A stretch of 64,000 nt of DNA from assembly GCA_030549495.1 (NCBI GenBank), contig JAUIRK010000059.1, positions 310,001-374,000 of the forward strand. Direction: 5' to 3'. Made by a program: the position numbers and the translations under genes. Within the stretch, counting starts at the first letter, position 1, and each line of letters begins with the position of its first letter. Shown one piece after another: positions 60,369-64,000 of the stretch. The notes beneath the pieces were generated by a model. That model was not told where the DNA came from and made no database searches. It was given only the letters and a program-made list of their open reading frames with translations. This DNA is from Nectonema munidae (Eukaryota; Nematomorpha; Nectonematoida; Nectonematidae).

Positions 60369-60412
60369 AGGTCTGGCAAGTTATTTCTCCGGCCGGAGAT
60401 CTCGCCATACCT
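60369..60412 (+). other. Stem-loop related to the LINE 3' hairpin
   Basis: AGGTCTGGCAAG faces CTCGCCATACCT (two mismatches) around an inner perfect palindrome CTCCGGCCGGAG, then CTGATATATA. The position equivalent to the inner CTTCCTGGAAG of 49661-49700 differs in sequence but keeps its self-pairing. Confidence 0.6.
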
Positions 60413-60422
60413 CTGATATATA

Positions 60423-61190
60423 CAGCGAAACCTCTTCAATGCGGTGAGTTCTTTACTGTCTGAAAAAATTTAACTCCACAATATAGGATTTTACCTCTAA
60501 AATATGTCACCTCTTTAATCACACAACGGTCAATTTTCAACAGTAATAAGAAAAATACCTCTCAATTACGGTCATAATATTTTTATTATAGTTTCAAATT
60601 GACTTCAAAATTTCTAATACTTTCACAGATTGAAATGATCCAAATGAAAAGCATGGTTTGTTCTCTTCAGCCTCTCAAAGGGTTAGGGTTAGAAAACTTT
60701 GTAATAAAAAAGCCACCTTGCTCACTGCTGAAGCAGTATTTGATTTTATCAACATTGAGCTGGATAAAGAACCTTCCAGTTTTTCATTAGATATCAAAGA
60801 AAAGTTAAATGATCGAATTTTGAAAAGGAAAAATGTCAATTTAGTTGGAATGTTAGAATATTTGGACCAGGGAGGAAATTACGGGGCGCAAGAAGGCGAA
60901 ATTATCTCTCTGCCAGACAAAAATATCATATATAGACTAAGTGACAAAATAGTTAAAGGTAAATTCTCTGAAAACTTGGAGACAGAGGAAGTAAAAGGCT
61001 CTTTGTTGGATGAACGTGAAATAGATGATGTCGAAGACACTTTGTCTTTAGAAGAGAGGCTGGAAATGACACTTGAAAGAAAAATGGTTCACTGTAATTT
61101 CATCGTGGAAATTTCATCGCATAGTAAATTCATCGTGATGCAATTCATCGTCAAGTATTTTCATCGTGCAGTAATTACATCGTCATATTA
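60423..61190 (+). pseudogene. Fragment of a hAT-like transposase behind a TA-flanked terminus
   Basis: TA|CAGCGAAACCTCTTCAATG at 60421 looks like a pogo/Tc1-type terminal start. The open frame at 60658-61191 contains KKATLLTAEAVFDFINIELD, then FSLDIKEKLNDRILKRKNVN and LVGMLEYLDQGG. This recalls the segment before the C-terminal dimerisation domain of some invertebrate hAT transposases (xERIxERRxxxLxxLLxYL). The tail is acidic and then runs into a TTCATCG repeat, so the last 30 codons are not protein-derived. The superfamily is uncertain because terminus and protein point different ways. Confidence 0.4.
61095..61190. repeat. Degenerate TTCATCG repeat, six to seven units
   Basis: TTTCATCGTGG, TTTCATCGCA, TTCATCGTGATG, TTCATCGTCAAG, TTTCATCGTGCAG and TACATCGTCA follow at 14-18 bp spacing. 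It could be the subterminal repeat of a DNA transposon. Confidence 0.6.
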
Positions 61191-61740
61191 ATTTTATGCT
61201 TGACGCTCAATGTTTTTTTGTAAATATCCCTTTATAATTTTTTTAAGTTTATTACGAACTTTTGTAAAAGTTCTAATATCATAAAAAACTAATTCTTAAA
61301 TACATATTATCAGGCTATAATGACAAAATAAAACAATATCTCTTTCTGACTTGAATAGCCTTGAAATATGTATAAATTTCTTAATATTTAAAGAAAGTTA
61401 AAAAAAAGTATCTACCCATTTTTGACGATTGTTTCCAAATTTAAAGAACCCTAATGGCCGAAGGTTATTTTTGAAATCAAAAAAAATATATTTTTGTTTT
61501 AATATATACTAAAAAATACTAAAAAACAAATAGTAAACAAAAATTTAGAAAAAAAATTATTTTATATAGCAAAATTTACATGGGTCACCCGTGACCCGCT
61601 AGCAACGTACAAATTGATACTGAAAAATAAAATATTGGTTAAATGATTTTAACATAGATTTTATATATAATGTAAACATAATAACAAATAAAAACTATTT
61701 TTATAATAAAAAGCATTATATTTATTTTGATAATATAAAA
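61191..61740. other. No gene seen; palindrome GGGTCACCCGTGACCC at 61582-61597
   Basis: AT-rich downstream region of the piggyBac gene (which reads toward it). The 16-bp near-perfect palindrome GGGTCACCCGTGACCC stands out against AT-rich surroundings and may be the inner part of the transposon end; no TTAA with a clear terminal repeat was identified. Confidence 0.45.
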
Positions 61741-61743
61741 ACT

Positions 61744-63404
61744 CTATCGCTTATGATATTCTTCAAAACATTCAACATGCAATCCAATTGAACACTTTTT
61801 ACATTTCGTTTGACACTTCTTTTTACAACGTCTACACATGATCCTTTTTTTTCTAGAAGGATCATTTTCTAATGTTTCAGTAATTGGAATAATTATATGA
61901 TCAACAGAATCAAACCTTGTTTCTGAAATAGGGTTTGCCATAGCTATTGCTTTTCCAGGATTTGGAGACACTCCATGAGTTTGTTGAAGAGTTCTTGCTA
62001 AATATCTTCTAAAATCAAGTTGGGATATTTTTTTACCTTCTTCACTCATTTTAAAAATTATCCAACTTTGGTTGATTGCTTTATCAATAAGATGGGTTAT
62101 AATGGGAAAATACCATTTTTTTTCCATGAAGAGAGGCTCTATATTTTGCAACATTTTGGTTCATTCTGTCAACCCAACCCATTTGAGAATTGTAAAATTT
62201 TATTGAGGAAGGAATTATTACTTTTACTCTTTTTTTCAAACGCTTAGAATAACGAAAAATTTCTTCTTCAGGTTTCGAATTTAAGAAATTCGAACCAACA
62301 AGAACTTCTCGGCTGTCTTGCCATAGGCAAAATGATATACCAGGTTTCTCCTCGAAAAACTCTTCATAAAAACCCCTATTCTTTTTTGCTATTTCTTTTT
62401 TAGACAAAAGCGGTATTTCATTGACTCTATTTCTTCTAAAAGTAGATGTAATTTTTTGTTGCTATTTTCTAAATATTCAGAATTTTTTTAGAAAAACCTA
62501 AAACGACACTCTCTCCTATAGTACAAGACGGGATTTCATCTGAAAATAACGTATTTTTATCTTGATATAAATCAAAATTGACTACATAACCTGGATAAAT
62601 ACAATCACTCCATTGCTTGTGGCCAAACCTTTGCGGCTTACCTTTCATAAATTCTTTTAAAAAATGGCGTCCATAATAAGCAATCATACTTTCATTAATG
62701 CTATGGATTTCTGAATATAGCTGGTTTTTATTAAAAATTTTATTCAGCTCTGTAACCAAAGGCCTTACTTTTGTAAATTTGTCAGTAGGGTTTAAGTTAT
62801 TGTTGTCAGAGAAATGAAGATATTTCTTTATTTCATTAAATCTATCACGACGCATTGAATCAGAAACTATTTTGCCATTACAGTCTTCTGATCTGCTCCA
62901 ATATAGTCTCCATTGAGGAAATTTATGATATCCCATCAAAACAACAATTCCTATAAAAACAATGATTTCCTCTATAGTTAGATTCAAATTCTTATTTTTT
63001 TGACTTGCGTACAAGTTGCTATACTCAACTATCATTTCAAGAAGTTCCCTTATAAAAAATAAATAAAAAACATCAATAATATTCATTGGTCTATTATAAA
63101 AGCGCGGAAAGTTGACAGGAGCGAAATCTTTGTTCAACTTGCTTTCCACGCTGTCTTTTCTCCACTTTCTTTCAGAACATGGCCTTCTTTTTCTACAAAT
63201 TTCACTTTCTTCACTAACGCTTTTCAAAACCACTAGTTCAGCTTCAGCATTCAATTGATTTCCAGATAAATGATTGATGTCTAAATCATTTTCGTCTCCA
63301 GAGTCTTCATCAGAGATAACACTGACTGCGTTAGTTTGTGGTTGTATGTAAATTTCACCATTCACTAATTCATTCTCTTCAATATACTCTATTATGTTGT
63401 TCAA
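61744..63404 (-). pseudogene. piggyBac transposase with C-terminal cysteine-rich finger, broken
   Basis: Starts at 63404 (MNNIIEYIEENELVNGEIYI). An acidic N-terminal part is followed by the DDE domain: IDVFYLFFIRELLEMIVEYS, IVVLMGYHKFPQWRLYWS, SDSMRRDRFNEIKKYLHFSD, ESMIAYYGRHFLKEFMKGKP, RFGHKQWSDCIYPGYVVNFD. This frame ends at 62469. A second frame continues with FRRNRVNEIPLLSKKEIAKK, NRGFYEEFF, CLWQDSREVLVGSNF and YNSQMGWVDRMNQ (to 62084). A third holds CRRCKKKCQTKCKKCSIGLH and CFEEYH, the C-terminal cysteine-rich domain. The residue at the first catalytic Asp position (usually DESM) is Asn (NESM). The segment that should carry the second catalytic motif (DNxFTS) is deleted between the first and second frames, so the enzyme is inactive. 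The gene is AT-rich like its surroundings, suggesting age. Confidence 0.9.
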
Positions 63405-64000
63405 ATTGTCCTCCTGAAAAAAACTTATAAATATGCTTAAATATTATTATGTAATTATGGCTTTTGCAAGTTTTTGTTTTATTTATAATTTTAAAGATTT
63501 CAGAGTAATAGAATACTGTTGAAAATCGAAAATTTGGACTAATTTCTACATAAAAAAATTATGTTTTGAACATAAAACTATTAACTTTTATTAAAAGTTA
63601 AACAAAACATATTCATCTTTAAAAAAATGCTTAAAAGTAAATTTTGGCTTATATTTTAATTGATTAGTGTGATCTTAATTTCAAATATATATTTATTTAA
63701 TTTAAAAGTTTCAGAAAAACTTATTTGCTTATTTAGAAAATTTATTACCCCAGTTGTTTCAAAAAAAAAAGACAGCTCAAGAAGTGGCGGATCCAAAGAG
63801 GGGGGGGGAGACTCATTGGCCTAGGCCCCCTTTGAAAAATGGCTTGGAAAATTACCCTTAATAATGTATACACTTACATGTATAAAAATAAATTTTTTTA
63901 ATTTATTCATGGCAAAATAATATTAAAAATATGAAAACATAGGTAATTAGTGATTCTAAAACATATAATACAGCTGTCGTATTCTCTGAAGACTTTTAGC
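63405..64000. other. No gene seen; hAT-like terminus at 63786
   Basis: AT-rich upstream flank of the piggyBac gene. AGTGGCGGATCCAAAGAGGG with a G run, then GGCCCCC, at 63784-63835, resembles the start of a hAT-type MITE that would run past the window edge. Confidence 0.4.

Overview
This is a eukaryotic, AT-rich, intron-bearing stretch with no intact host gene that I can name. It reads as a transposon graveyard: nested DNA transposons (hAT, a TTAA-target element, piggyBac, pogo/Tigger, a GC-rich DDE element, a Mutator-like TIR element), several non-LTR retrotransposons (CR1/Jockey-like and one I/LOA/R1-like with RNase H), one tRNA-derived SINE family, MITEs, minisatellites and about 150-bp satellite arrays. 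The I-group LINE, the very short introns (46 to 57 bp) inside the hAT transposase genes and the TE mix suggest an invertebrate, probably an arthropod (a copepod would fit), but no host gene fixes this.

Layout. 1-2.5 kb: decayed LINE. 2.6-6.8 kb (minus): intron-bearing hAT transposase (TTF zinc finger plus DUF4371 type), interrupted by a 0.75-kb A/T homopolymer block of doubtful sequence quality. 8.0-9.8 kb: inverted-repeat element with a 9-bp target duplication carrying a 5'-truncated LINE. 10.5-11.3 kb: hAT MITE with an 8-bp target duplication. 13.1-17.9 kb: a larger region bounded by the same MITE termini, containing a SINE that was split by a complete ZBED5-like hAT (14421-17238, perfect 8-bp duplication). 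18-22.8 kb: LINE pieces, a SINE and a hAT remnant. 24.3-26.7 kb: satellite-bearing element in reverse orientation plus a transposase remnant. 26.7-28.3 kb: the least repetitive stretch, with two possible host exons. 28.3-31.9, 35.6-36.3 and 53.3-58.1 kb: copies of one unclassified long repeat (here Rep-A) with a 28-bp minisatellite. 34.1-35.6 kb: truncated hAT. 36.5-49.7 kb: an I/LOA/R1-like LINE split by an 8.2-kb hAT, itself split by a 4-kb TTAA-target element holding two satellite arrays, a three-level nest. 54.5-57.1 kb: a GC-rich transposon with a 6-bp target duplication inserted into Rep-A. 58.3-60.2 kb: Tigger-like pogo element. 61.7-63.4 kb (minus): piggyBac transposase.

The genes do not form a pathway; the information lies in insertion order. 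Perfect target duplications show three insertions clearly (14421-17238, 38056-46260, 54515-57054), and the GC-rich element looks like a recent arrival by base composition. No RNA gene or CRISPR array was seen.
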